Shown here: positions 22,571-33,900 of the stretch, one piece after another
Numbering within the stretch: position 1 is the first letter of the stretch
Layout: every line of letters starts with the position of its first letter
Source of the DNA: Hemibagrus wyckioides
Taxonomy: Eukaryota; Chordata; Actinopteri; Siluriformes; Bagridae
Reading direction: 5' to 3'
Assembly: GCF_019097595.1 (NCBI RefSeq)
Contig: NC_080731.1
Location: 12,175,571-12,239,570 of the forward strand
Length of the DNA: 64,000 nucleotides
Made by a program: the position numbers and the translations under genes
Notes under the pieces: generated by a model
What the model was told of the DNA's origin: nothing
The model's database searches: none
Seen by the model: only the letters and a program-made list of their open reading frames with translations

Positions 22571-25500
22571 CTGTTCGGGACAAGAAATAAACGTGCATTT
22601 TTTTTTTTTTTTTTTGCATTATGCCATTATACAGGTTTCTTGCTATTTAAATGAAAAGGCTTTGGGGATTTAACAAAAAGCTTGGTGGTCTGAGAAAACC
22701 ATGTGCACATAATGAAGGGAGAACCTTGTGATGGCCAGTACCTGATTACAAACTTTAATGATTAGACCTACACTACCGCTCAAAAGTTTGGGATCACTCA
22801 AAGATTTTATTGTTTTCCAAGAACACACACACAAAATTAGTTTAAATAGAAAACATAGCAGAAGAACAGGACATGCTGACATGAAATAATGATTTTGATG
22901 GAAATGATGAATGTTTTCTTCAAACTTTGCCTTCATCAAAAAAAAAAAAACAAACAAAAAAAAACACTTTTTGCAGCAGTTACAGCCTGGCCATTCTAGC
23001 GGTCAATTTTTCAAGATAATCTGATGAGATTTCACCCCATGCTTCCTGGAGGATCTCCCACAAGATGGACTGGCTGATGGATTCTTCCTCCGTAGCTGAA
23101 ATCAACCTGAAATATGTATTTCATATCTGTTTGGCTATGGCAAGTAACCTACCAAATCATAAGAAAAGCAGAATTAAGTAGCAAGGTTTTTGAGATGTTT
23201 AGAAAGACAGCAGACAGTCAAAGCAAGGTGTCCTAAATAAAAACATTTCCAGATATTAAGCTCAACATCTACTTAACCTACCTAGAAAATGTAATGGATA
23301 TAAGGAAACAGATTGTCTATGTATACACTGTATATGTACTTATGTAATATATACAGACAGCAGAACCAGAGTTATCACAGTAGCAACAACACTGTAAGTG
23401 CAAATTGACAGAAGAGGCTTTTAGACTGAAGAGGAATAAAACATTTTTCACCAAGCACCTGCTCTCCTCCCAAAGCCCCAGAGAGCAAGACAGAGAGAGA
23501 GAGAAAGAAAGACAGAATTCTCCTTAGTGACCTATGGTTCTGCAGCACAGGACCATCCATCACACTACAACACTGCACTATAAACACATCAGACCAGTCT
23601 AACAGAAGGCCAAGGACAACCTACTGGAGACAAAGTCACAGCGTTCATGCAGTGCACAGCACACACAGTGCTCAGGCACACTCCAGCAGCACAGCATGCA
23701 GCTGGAAAACACATCCTACCTCATCGCCAATCCAGATGGAGGTTAATAAACAGAGCCACTGAATGGAACTGTAGCTAATGTGCTATGCCACATAATTGGG
23801 ACATATTTAGAAAATAAGACGAATCTTCCAATAAGACCTGAATGTGCAGATGGTGGACAAAGACAAAACCGATTGCCTTTGTCCTGAGTGATCTCTTCCA
23901 GAATGAACACAGAGAACAGGGAATTACTAAATGATTTAACATGTGTGAAAATGATTTAAACCATACACTGTGACTTTCACCATTAACAGATCACAACCCA
24001 TTGATAGACCATGGGAGATTTTACAGTGACGAGCTGGACAGCACTCTACAAGACCATATTTTTTTCCTGTAATTTCTCACCTGTCCGTATCTCAACAGCA
24101 CTCCAAGAACATGCAATAAAACATGTACACTGAGTGAAGAGTGGGATGCATTTCTAATTTACAGAGAGACCATTTAATCTTCTCAGTAATCTCCATGTTG
24201 TATTGACCTTGCAATCAATGAAATGATCTAAAAATATTCATATGTGAAAATAAATAAGCAAAAACATTTTAAGGTAAGGCAAAGAAAGGATTATTATTAG
24301 CACCATAACAGTGTGAGTGTATATATTTTATATATTTGGTGCACAAGGGTCAGCATGGGCACCCTGACTGGTCTGCAGCCCCATACACAACAAACTGTGA
24401 TGCACTGTGTATTCTGTCACCTTTCTATCAGAACCAGCATTAACGTCTTCAGCAATCTGAGCAACAGTAGCTCGTCTGTTGGATCAGATCACACGGGCCA
24501 GCCTTCACTCCCCACGTGCATCAATGAGCCTTGGCCGCCCATGACCCTGTCACTGGTTCACCACTGTTCCTTCCTTGGACCACTTTTGATAGATACTGAC
24601 CACTGCAGACCGGGAACACCCCACAAGAGCTGCAGTTTTGGAGATGCTCTGATCCAGTCGTCCAGCAATCACAATTTGGCCCTTGTCAAACTCGCTCAAA
24701 TCCTTACGCTTGTCCATTTTTCCTGCTTCTAACACATCAACTTTGAGGACAAAATGTTCACTTGCTGCCTAATATATCCCAACACACTAACAGATGCAAT
24801 GATGAGGAGATAATCAGTGTTATTCACTTCACCTGTCAGTGCTGATGTTATGATTTAATGTTATGGCTGATCGGTGTGTGTGTGTGTGTGTGTGTATATA
24901 TTTATATTGTCATCACATTATCACATTTTTAACTGACCCATGTGCTGAAGCAAAAATAAATCATTAAAAAAATATCAGGTTGAGTTAAAGAGTTAATTTA
25001 AAATGATGGTTCAGTTAAAATTATGAATTAAAGAGAGTGGAATTTTTAGCTGGAGAAAGCTGTCTTAACCAGAGTATAGCTTTGCCACACCATTACAACC
25101 CATTTAAAACATTTTTTGTGGATGATCATTTTTAGTGGCTTTATTAACAAATATACTTACCTGATGTTAGTTATATACTAGTCTAATGTCAACCAAGACT
25201 CTTTTTGGTGTATTTTTGAGTGATACGGTGTAGCATGGCACTTCCATGTTAAAATATAGAGCAACCACACAGAGTACTAAAAAAAAGTTAGCAGCTATGC
25301 TGTCTGAAAGTAAAATGTATAAACAGTGTGCCATAGGCCCTCACCTGTGGCACCACAGTGTCTCGTGGCCTGGGTATGACTCGATGAGGTCAGTGCAGAG
25401 CTCTATCTCGTCATGGAAGAGCTGAGGGATGGCGTCGGTGTGGGGCTCGTCCACTGAGCCTCCTCTGTTAGGCTGTTGGACCTGACCCAGCTCAGCCAGC

Positions 25501-28500
25501 AGTACCTTGAGCAGGAACTGGCGGTAGTGAAAGCCGCTGTGGTCAGATACGTGCATGGACACCCAAAGTTTTGTGGAGGAGAGTTCATCATGAAGAATCT
25601 GCACAAGAAAAGCACACAAATGCTACTAATACATCCCATTAGGAGAAGGCTTAGGGTCACCTGGACTGATTGAATAAACCGGCCTTTAATGATCCAAATA
25701 CACAAAAATGCAAAGAAAGGGACTCTCACCTAACAAGACCCTATTACTAAAGAGATAGATACCAGACGGCATCATTACCGTCCTCGCTATTAACCAATTA
25801 CTTTTAAAATGCTGTAGAATTGCTTATGGTTATGTGGCTCATTAATAGCTGCATGCTTTGTTTAGTTTAAGCTCGGGGGCTTTCTGTTGCTTAATTTATA
25901 TTCCCATTAAGAGTGCACACGGACACAAATAGTCAAAGACTTTCAAAGATATTGCAATAATCACATTTTATAACATTTTAATTAACCGCGTCAAAGACAA
26001 CGCCTCCACCGCCAACAACCCTAGTACTTCTTGTTACTAATCTGTCTGCCTCAAAGACGCCTAAAATATACATCAAACAGGAAAGAAGCTACTGAAGGAA
26101 GGACTTTCGACTGGGCCGGTTACAGTGATACCTCCACACAAATCCCACAAACATGCAAGCACATGTTCATGAAACACCGTGCTAATGAGAATCACAGACT
26201 GACCGATGCACAGAGAAACAGACGACCTGAAAACATAATGCTACCACCACCTGGTTGTAGAGGTGCAACAAAAAAAATAACTGGTGTTGCATGCCTACAT
26301 AACCATATTTATATATCACATATTGCACATAAACATTTGTAATGTATTGAATGTCATTGGAATGACTAAAAGAGACTTTAGAAAGTGAAAGACTAGGCAT
26401 TAACACAGCCATATAAAATCCGAAACATTTCATATTGTTGTTTATGAAAGAATAGAAAATTAGAAAAACAGTAACACCACAAAGTTGTTAGTTTCTGTAT
26501 TTTAATGTAAAGTAAATGTAGAGTAAACACACCATGTCCCAGCTGTTTTATAAGAAATACACCCACTCTACCTTCAGATTGCCTTTAGCCATGTGCTGCA
26601 GGACCCAGATACGGTGTGACCAGGCGTTGTAGTTGCTGGGGTAACGGCCCGCAGCATCTGCACACACCTTCATCTCCTCATGCACAGCTCTCTGTATCTG
26701 CTCACTGTAGTCGCTCCTTTCGTCAGCTCCACAAGGCTCCTTCTGCAGCCTCTGCAGCACCCAGCGCCTGCAACACACACACACACAAAATCCATTTAAT
26801 TTCGTCTATTTTAATTGGCCAATCAAAACAAGCTAGATCAGAGCAGCATGTGGAAAATAAATCATCTCAATCACATTGTGTGTGTCATTTTATCAAAATC
26901 ATGGGTTTGGTCTTGAATAAGAAAATATTTTTCTTTAAGGGACTGTAAATGATGAACATAGGAACCTGCTTCCACTCTTGCTTCCTTGAAAATGGAAAAT
27001 TAAATTAAAAATGCAATCAATCAATACTTTATTTATATAGCACTTAACAACTACAAATTGACCAAAGTGCTTTACAAAACAAATAAAGAAGTCAAACAAT
27101 AAGAAAGAGATAGATATGAAATCTACACAAGCTGTTAGAGTAAAAATAAACCTGTAAAATAAAGAAATTACAAAAATTAAGAAATAGATATTGATAGACA
27201 ATAAAACAAAGCATAAAACATCATATTAAGAATATAGTGCAAGAGCATCAAGAATATAGATCAACATAGGATAAAAACAGAACTTTAAGAGTATCTTATA
27301 ACTGAAAGAAGAGCCAAGATCCAGATGCATGCATATGCAAAGAAACAGAAATATGCAAAGAAAGAAATGCAGACATTTCAGAACCGAGTGCTTCATATCC
27401 ATCAGTTATCTTAAATTGTTGCACAGTTCTGATGCTTTAAAGAGTAAAAATATATTATATATAATAATATAATAATATTAATAATTGAATAATTTTAATT
27501 ATTTTACAGCAACTAATTTTCTTTTTAAGCATTGAACATCAGTTTTCTTATCCTCAATGTAATATTAAACAGATGTGGCCTACATTTTAGATTTTTATTC
27601 ATTCTGCAGATGTTTCGACCCAAAGAGACTTGGCAAGTGAGTCAGAAAACGAGTTAAGCAGTGGACTGAGCCTCTGAGAGTTACGCTTCCTGCTCAAGGG
27701 CCCAAAAGCGGCTCTGTCTGCTCTGGCATTTAAGCTCGTTGACCGTCCCATCACCTCTGAGCTACCACTGCCTTTAAATCCCCTTAAAACTCCCTCAACC
27801 TCTGGCAATATTTTTGAGCAGAAAGTCAAAGTGATGCAACTCCCACACATGATCACGAGCAAGAGAACCTTGGGCACCTACTCAAAAATCCGAGGTGATG
27901 GATTGAAAAATTAATTCTAATGACGCTTTGAAAATTGCATGCCTGTGGGTCCATTCCAGGATGCAGGACTGAATAATATTATAAGGATTTGCTCATCTGA
28001 CCTGGTTTAGCTGTACACAGGGAACCGCTACAGTGTCTACATTAAATGGGTCAGAAATGTATAGGTCTAAACTGATGCTGAATTAATAATGTTATCTGGA
28101 CAATGCTATACTATTAAGAGAATAATCTTGCAGATGTGGATGAGGAAATCAAATCAGCCTGACCTGTGTATCCATGTCTCTGGGCTTTTTGGATACTTGG
28201 TCAGTGCTAATTTCCCGAGGTACAGGTCCTTCTCTGGATTCAGCACTCCACACTGAAGGAGCTCCTTCCTGCAAATGAAAGAAAATAGACGGACATTTAA
28301 AACCGAGTGTTGACTAGAGCGCCACCTAATGGACAATTTGAAATCATCCCACAAAAACCCTGACGTTAATGTAGTTCGGGTGTCAAATCATCATCTGTCA
28401 AAAGCAGCACCTGAGGGACTCGTCTGCTCTAACTGGAGAACACGATTATATTTATATCACAGTGCAGGGGTGAAGGAATTGAACGCAGGTTTTATTTAGG

Positions 28501-30735
28501 AATGTGAATCACTTTCTATAAACAGTGGCTGGTGACGGAGTCAGTCCCAAAAAAGATAACAGTGCTTAAAAAAAATTATAAAGAAAAATAAAAAAGACAA
28601 GACAGCCAGTACAGATCATTTGAGCAAAAAGAGCAGATAAAAAATGTCCATGTTTTTATATATATTTAGAAAAAATGATATATCTTATACATTTGTGATA
28701 GTGGTGAAGGAGATTCATTACCTTACATTCCAGGCAGTGGTAAAGTCTGGGTTTAATAGCAGTACTGTGCATGTGATGTCAACTAGCGCTGTGTGGAGAG
28801 ATAGAGCTCTAATAAGAACCTCTAATCTGATCATCATGGTTACATCCTTGTCATGTAATGGTATGACCCAGGAAATATTCAAATAAAGATAAAGACATGA
28901 CCTTACCCTCACGGTCCAGCCACTGCTTGCGCTGTCGATAGAGCAGCAGCTTGTTGTGCACATAAGGCAACAGGAACTTCACGCACCAGCTTTCCACCCC
29001 AAGCTTATTCTCCACCAAAACGATGGGGCTTCTGTTGTACCGAGCCTCAGGGCATGGTATGAGTCCAATCTCATCTCTACAATCAAAATCAAACAAAGTG
29101 TCATGACAAACATCAAACATGGACAGCAGTCTTAGGGTGCCTTCGTTTACGCAGCTCCTCATCCACTTAACTCGAACCTTGGTGTGGTTCATTTAGGGTG
29201 ATCGGAACACACAAAGTTATTGCACAAGGGATTAGACCAAAATAACAAATCTGAGAGTCTGAGCGAGGTGATTTCAGTCTGGATTCCAAGTGAATTCTAG
29301 TCAGGTTCATTTACACAGGGAACACGATTTAGCTCGGAATCCATCCATCTGCTGTAAGGGAATAAAACCTGTATTATGGGCTTTTCTCATAAACAGCAAT
29401 GAGGCACAAGCTTAGTCAAAATACAGAGATGTAGTGCTGAAGAAATGCCACGTCTCTGGGATTTTTAGAGCAAGAGACACTGGATGCAATATACAAACTG
29501 TTTTAAACTAGTTTTGTGTAGAATTATCTATTTATGTTTATAGCAACAGCTCTGAAAGCTCACTTTCGTCTCTATGATCTGGTCATTTGTAATGGCAAAG
29601 ATATGCTTACTTTACCACCGCCATATTTCTGATGATATAAGAAAAGGTTCTCGGATCATGTTTTTTTTTTTTATTGCACATTTCTCAGACTTTAGAAAAC
29701 GGATTCGTCAAGCTCCCTTCGAAACAGCAGATACAGGGCTGCTTTACTCAAGCTAGAACTGATAACACCTAGAGTACCAATACTAGCTTAAAACTCTGGA
29801 TCAGTAAATCAGATTCAACACATTCTTTAAGCTGAAATATTTTATCGTAACTGCGACTGACCATTCTTGCCTTAAAGCATGCACCTGTAATAATTCCTGT
29901 AACAGAAGCTCAGCACAGGTTACGGTACAGGCACGGACATCAGCCTGTACCCAGAGCTCCGATATACGTTCAATGTTGTATCAAACATGGAAAAGGTGAA
30001 ACCAAATCATCCCTGATTCGGTTTCTCGATATGACCCAGATCAGAGCTGACACTGTGCTATGAGCCTGAGCTTCTCTGGCACAGTTACAACCTAAGGGAG
30101 AGTCTTAATGAGGACTTGGGTCACTGAGCATCATGAATTTGGGTTGCCTGAAAAAAATAATCAAGTAGTTTAGAATTATACTTCATGGGTAAAGCATCTC
30201 AGGTCAAATCCATCCACATTAAAGAGCCATTTCATTGACATAACCAGACAGCCCTTTACTCATAATGATGAAAGAGAAACAGCTGTGAAAGACATGAAGA
30301 AAGCAGAAAGCTAGATCTCTGAGTTGATGTGAAATGTCAGCCTGGGGTCAGTTTCTGTGCAAGTTTGTTTGTTTGTTTAAACCAACGCAAGGTGTTTATA
30401 ACTCGAAACGAAAATACAAATAACTTGTTCCACAGTTAAAAGCAGGACTCTCATTGTGTGCAGCTAGCTTAGCACAGCTAGTGTTTAATACACCTGTCCA
30501 CCAAACAGCTACAGCCAACTAGCTAGCTAGCTCAAAGGAGTAGTTTTTACAGGGTTCGCACGCGCCAACCGTGCATGCGCGTGCGTGAACATACGAGACG
30601 CATAAAAGCAGGAGAAACGGCAAGGAGATATAAAAGCAATAATACATACATGGCGGGGTTTCTCTTAAACGCGTTAGTGATATCTTTGACAACTCTCTGG
30701 ACCAAGACATCCACCTCCTCTTCCGACTCGGCCAT
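22234..30735 (-). CDS. ptar1: ptar1: protein prenyltransferase alpha subunit repeat-containing protein 1 (complete, 7 exons)
   Basis: Coding exons on the minus strand, in order: 30650-30735, 28907-29076, 28722-28788, 28164-28268, 26572-26767, 25345-25598, 22234-22570. All junctions are GT-AG and keep frame, giving 404 codons from ATG to TAG, close to the roughly 400 residues I recall for mammalian PTAR1. The start is the only ATG leading into the conserved N-terminal segment ([14 protein letters not shown], residues 10-23). The hallmark of prenyltransferase alpha subunits, repeated W-x-x-(H)R helical-hairpin motifs, is visible at W105-R108, W140-R144, W192-R195, HYR 232-234 and W290-R294. Known for the family: PTAR1 pairs with RABGGTB as geranylgeranyltransferase III in the cytosol, modifying FBXL2 and farnesylated YKT6. 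The acidic, low-complexity stretch at about residues 305-365 is a likely disordered insert before the last helices. Introns run from 118 bp to 2.8 kb. Identification is very secure; exact ends of the UTRs are not visible. Confidence 0.96.
22771..23106 (-). mobile_element. Second copy of the same MITE family, minus, ptar1 intron 6
   Basis: TA|CACTACCGCTCAAAAGTTTG, then the reverse complement of the copy at 56.3 kb through GCGGTCAATTTTTCAAGATA to TTCCTCCGTAGCTGAAATCA. An A-rich expansion lies near 22938-22965. The far terminus is missing. Confidence 0.78.
24340..24874 (-). mobile_element. Tc1-like 5' half (same family), minus, in ptar1 intron 6
   Basis: On the minus strand it starts at the terminus with CACCGATCAGCC and reads into the transposase N-terminus at 24735 ([16 protein letters not shown], then [17 protein letters not shown], the DNA-binding helix-turn-helix). 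The frame stops at 24550 and the sequence ends before the catalytic domain. Confidence 0.85.
24874..24895. repeat. (TG)11 microsatellite at the end of a Tc1 copy
   Basis: Begins at the terminal CACCGATC / GATCGGTG of the Tc1 fragment, which it abuts. Confidence 0.9.
25345..25598 (-). CDS. ptar1: ptar1 exon 6
   Basis: Acceptor TTGTGCAG, 254 nt, residues 209-292, including [15 protein letters not shown] and the [11 protein letters not shown] repeat core. Donor GTGAGG; ends in phase 2. Confidence 0.95.
26572..26767 (-). CDS. ptar1: ptar1 exon 5
   Basis: 196 nt, residues 144-208, third repeat core ([13 protein letters not shown]). The acceptor is TTGCAG immediately preceded by a TG repeat rather than a pyrimidine tract (26773-26787 on the plus strand). 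Donor GTAGAG; ends in phase 0. Confidence 0.95.
27005..27110. repeat. Dispersed fish repeat (TTTATTTATATAGCAC type), ptar1 intron 4
   Basis: CAATACTTTATTTATATAGC followed by CAAAGTGCTTTACAAAACAA, a word pair I recognise from many fish genomes. The class is not determinable here. Confidence 0.4.
27595..27790 (-). mobile_element. Diverged SINE-like copy, minus, ptar1 intron 4
   Basis: The minus strand has GGCAGTGGTAGCTCAGAGGT, a tRNA-type A-box region, followed by a diverged body with GGGCCCTTGAGCAGGAAGC. No exact boundary. Confidence 0.5.
28164..28268 (-). CDS. ptar1: ptar1 exon 4
   Basis: Acceptor TTTGCAG, 105 nt, residues 109-142, with the second repeat core ([11 protein letters not shown]). 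Donor GTCAGG; ends in phase 2. Confidence 0.95.
28722..28788 (-). CDS. ptar1: ptar1 exon 3
   Basis: Acceptor CCACACAG, 67 nt, residues 87-107. It carries the first PFTA-type repeat core ([11 protein letters not shown]). Donor GTAATG; ends in phase 2. It is separated from exon 2 by only 118 bp. Confidence 0.95.
28907..29076 (-). CDS. ptar1: ptar1 exon 2
   Basis: Acceptor TTGTAG, 170 nt, residues 30-85, containing the strongly conserved [17 protein letters not shown] block. Donor GTAAGG; ends in phase 1. Confidence 0.95.
30650..30735 (-). CDS. ptar1: ptar1 exon 1 (coding part)
   Basis: ATG at 30735-30733. It ends in phase 2 (AT) before the donor GTATGT; joined to exon 2 it gives Ile29, as in the family sequence RNPxIDEIGL. 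Confidence 0.95.
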
Positions 30736-30798
30736 TTTCCGAGCGCGAGTGACATCAGCACGAGTGACTCAACCTCATCCGGGAAACTGAGCAGCTCT

Positions 30799-30810
30799 CG
30801 CGCACGCGCA
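30799..30810. promoter_or_regulatory. NRF1 binding-site consensus
   Basis: CGCGCACGCGCA fits YGCGCAYGCGCR at every position. NRF1 sites are typical of TATA-less bidirectional housekeeping promoters, which fits its place between ptar1 and cfap95. Confidence 0.6.
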
Positions 30811-30818
30811 GATTCTGG

Positions 30819-30832
30819 CTGGACATGGCAAC
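30819..30832 (+). promoter_or_regulatory. RFX X-box-like motif upstream of cfap95
   Basis: CTGGACATGGCAAC matches 11 of 14 positions of the palindromic X-box (GTTGCCATGGCAAC), with a perfect right half-site GGCAAC. It lies 94 bp before the cfap95 ATG. RFX factors drive ciliary genes through such sites, which fits CFAP95. Confidence 0.5.
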
Positions 30833-30925
30833 AGGCAAGGCGGCGGCGTCATTAGAAACGAGCTCGCGCCTCGCCTTTTTCTCTATCTGTGTCTCCATCG
30901 ATAACCATTAGATCGTTTTAATACG

Positions 30926-30960
30926 ATGAATTACAGCAGGAAAACTTTGATTTCAGACTG
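30926..30960 (+). CDS. cfap95: cfap95 exon 1 (coding part)
   Basis: ATG followed by NYSRKTLISD and two bases of the Trp12 codon; donor GTGAGT. An in-frame extension upstream is not open to another ATG of obvious merit. Confidence 0.88.
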
Positions 30961-33900
30961 GTGAGTGTTATTTTAAAAAGGAAGAAGGAGAAATAGTGCT
31001 GTGTAAAAAAACTAATGAAAGTGCTGAAATAACAGTTCATCTGTTTTGAAAGGCACAAAAACAGGGAGGCAGAACCGAAAGACTACGATATCTCTGAATG
31101 TCGTGATGGACAAAGAGAATTGCACAAGTCAACATACAAGCATTTTGGCACACACTTGGATGCAGTAAGTGATGCTTGTACTGGGATCATATATATCATT
31201 ATTAATCACTTGATTAAACAGCTGAAATTTTGAGCTTGTTCTCTCTGGGTTTCTTTTCTCTTAAATGGAGAATGTAGAGCATGAAGCTGAAACTTTCCTC
31301 GCTTTCACTGACAGCTTCACTTCATGTCTCAAGGGCACTCTTTCTGACTCTTTCATGTACTAAACAGACTTTTGTTGCTCACATCAGACATTTCCTGGTG
31401 CACTAGGTCTCGTAATCACAGTACACTTGAGATGTTCTCTGGAGATCAGTTTCAGGAATAGTTTCAAATGTTAATCCGGGCCCTGCGATGGACTGGCGAC
31501 CTGTCCAGGGTGTACCCCTGCCTTTCGCCCTATGTGCACTGGGATAGGCTCCAGCAGACCCCCATGACCCTAATTAGGAATAGAGTGGGTATGGATGGAT
31601 GGATGGATGTTTATCCGGCTCTAATAATCCCATTCTTCTCACTGTGATTTTATATGCATGTTGCAGTAGTCACTGTAGTTAGGACAAACAGAGTGTCACT
31701 TAGGAAACTTTAACTATGTTTATTTGGAGAAATACATCATGATTTAAGAACAGGAGGCACATTTTAATGAACAAAATGAAAAAAAAACTTATTTAAAGGA
31801 GTTAAAACAATATTAAATTAGCACTCTGAAAGCACAACATTCAAAACATTTTAATGTAGGTGTAATAATACTTTAAACATGTACACACACACACACACAC
31901 ACAAATAAGTAAATATATGACTTAAATGTGTTTAACGTTGCACTCTATGAATGCACAAAAGAAGATTAAACACGAATATAGGAACATTTATTGTTAACAA
32001 TCAGATACTAAAATGAAGTGACAAAACAGTTCACATGCCTTAGTTCACATATCACATGAATTGATATATCAATGAACCATTTGACTTGAAAGAACAGCAA
32101 TGACAGAATTTAATATATTAACTATAAAATTCAAACTTTTCCATTGGAAAGTATGTATAAATGCCAATAACACAAATTTAATACATTTGCAATGCAATAA
32201 TTATGAACATGGAATTAGCTCAGTCATGAGGTAGTAACTGCAGGAAGTTTGCTTTATCACACAACAGCAAAAAAAAACAAACTCATGCATTCATAATACA
32301 TATAAAAATTCCTACATTTCACATGCAACTGTTTAAAAATATGAAGAATACATTAATATGTTTTTATGAATGAGAAAATCTTGAGAAAGTCTAAAGTTGC
32401 TGGAGGGCTTTATTGGATAAATAATCGACTATAATAGACTATTTTAAAAATCTGCTTTTTCACAGGACTGGAGAACAACAACCCAGATTGCTCATTCAGT
32501 GAAAAAGCAAAATGCCAAGGATAATGCAAAATCAATGGTGCAGGCTGACTATTTCCACTCTCTGGTGTTTGACAGGTAAAGCAGTCCTGTCAAGTTTTTT
32601 CTTGCAGATTACAGTAAAATCCTTTTTTTTGTACTTCTAGTTGGGGTGACTCTTGCTAAATCAGGGGTTTTCCAAGTGTGGACTGTTCCAGGTTTTTCCT
32701 GATCTGACTCACCAAAAGCTTAATAATTTGTTGTTCAGCTGCAGCAGTGGCTCATAACCATAGATTCTAATGTGATAGCATGAATAACAACATAACTAGA
32801 AACGAATATAAGTGAGATGATTCTGCATGATTCTGCACCATTACTGGCCTTTTCTAGAAAATTTTGGACACACAGATGACTCATACAGTCATCCAGCATA
32901 TGGTCCAACAGCTAGACATACCTTTATTTAACTGTACTCAATACAGCAGATGTTTGCCAGTTTCAGCAAACTGTCTCCCCAAACTACATCTCAGGTCCCA
33001 AGCAAATGACTTGAATCTAAGCCTAAACAATGGAGCATTGCAACAGAAGAGCAATTTTTCATATTTTCTCAGCTTTTGCGTGGGAAACAAGGTCACTAAG
33101 GTGCATAAGGATGGACATTATCTAATTCCCCTTTCCCTCATCTAGTCTTTGCAATAGATTTTACAATAAACATGGGCACACTGTGTAGACTCGCACTAAT
33201 CCTTTGTTTGCAAAAAATTGTATTCAATTTTATATTTAATGTATATTTTTTTTAGTTGAATATTTATTACATTCATTAGTTAACTTTTTTTTCAAACTAG
33301 CACAATTTGGCATAAAAACACAACTTTGAAAACACTGTTTTATCGTTTGCTCCACCACTGAAAATATTCAAAGAGCGAGTATGGGGCACCGTGATTCCCA
33401 CCCCAATGGGCATCTATTAGCGCTTGTTGCAGTTCCCATTTTTGAACACTATATTTGGAATAATAACTCTGCCGTTTGCCGCACTTCTAGAAAGCTAAGC
33501 ATTCATTGGAACATTCTATTAACATTGTAGTGAGGGATGTGGTAGCTTGGTTAAGGCGTTGGACTAGTGATTGGAAAGTTGTGAGCTCGAATCCCTAGTC
33601 TGTCAAGCTGCCACTGCTGGGCCCAGAGCAACACCCTTAATTGCTCAGTTGCATAAAATGAGATAAAATAGAAGTTGTTCTGGATAAGGGTGCCAGCTGA
33701 ATGCTATAAATGTAGTCAAACAAAAGAGTTAATAAGTAAATAAACAGGATTTAAAATGTATGGAGTCATGAAAAAAATTGTTAAATGGATGATATACACT
33801 GATCAGGGATAACATTATGAGCAGTGACAGGTGAAGTGAATAAGACTCGTTATCTCCTCATCATGGCACCTGTTAGTGGGTGGGATATATTAGGCAACAA

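Larger units (their letters stand above)
30736..30925. promoter_or_regulatory. Bidirectional ptar1/cfap95 promoter
   Basis: Only 190 bp separate the two divergent start codons. The block is rich in G+C and CpG in an otherwise AT-rich window and has no TATA box, as expected for a housekeeping bidirectional promoter. Visible sites: an AP-1 consensus TGACTCA (30765-30771), a perfect NRF1 consensus CGCGCACGCGCA (30799-30810) and an X-box-like site (30819-30832). A short upstream ATG at 30825, within the X-box, opens a frame that ends at TAG before the cfap95 ATG. Confidence 0.75.

Noticed and set aside
24313..24732. 139-codon plus-strand frame
   Set aside because: It is antisense to the Tc1 transposase N-terminus on the minus strand.
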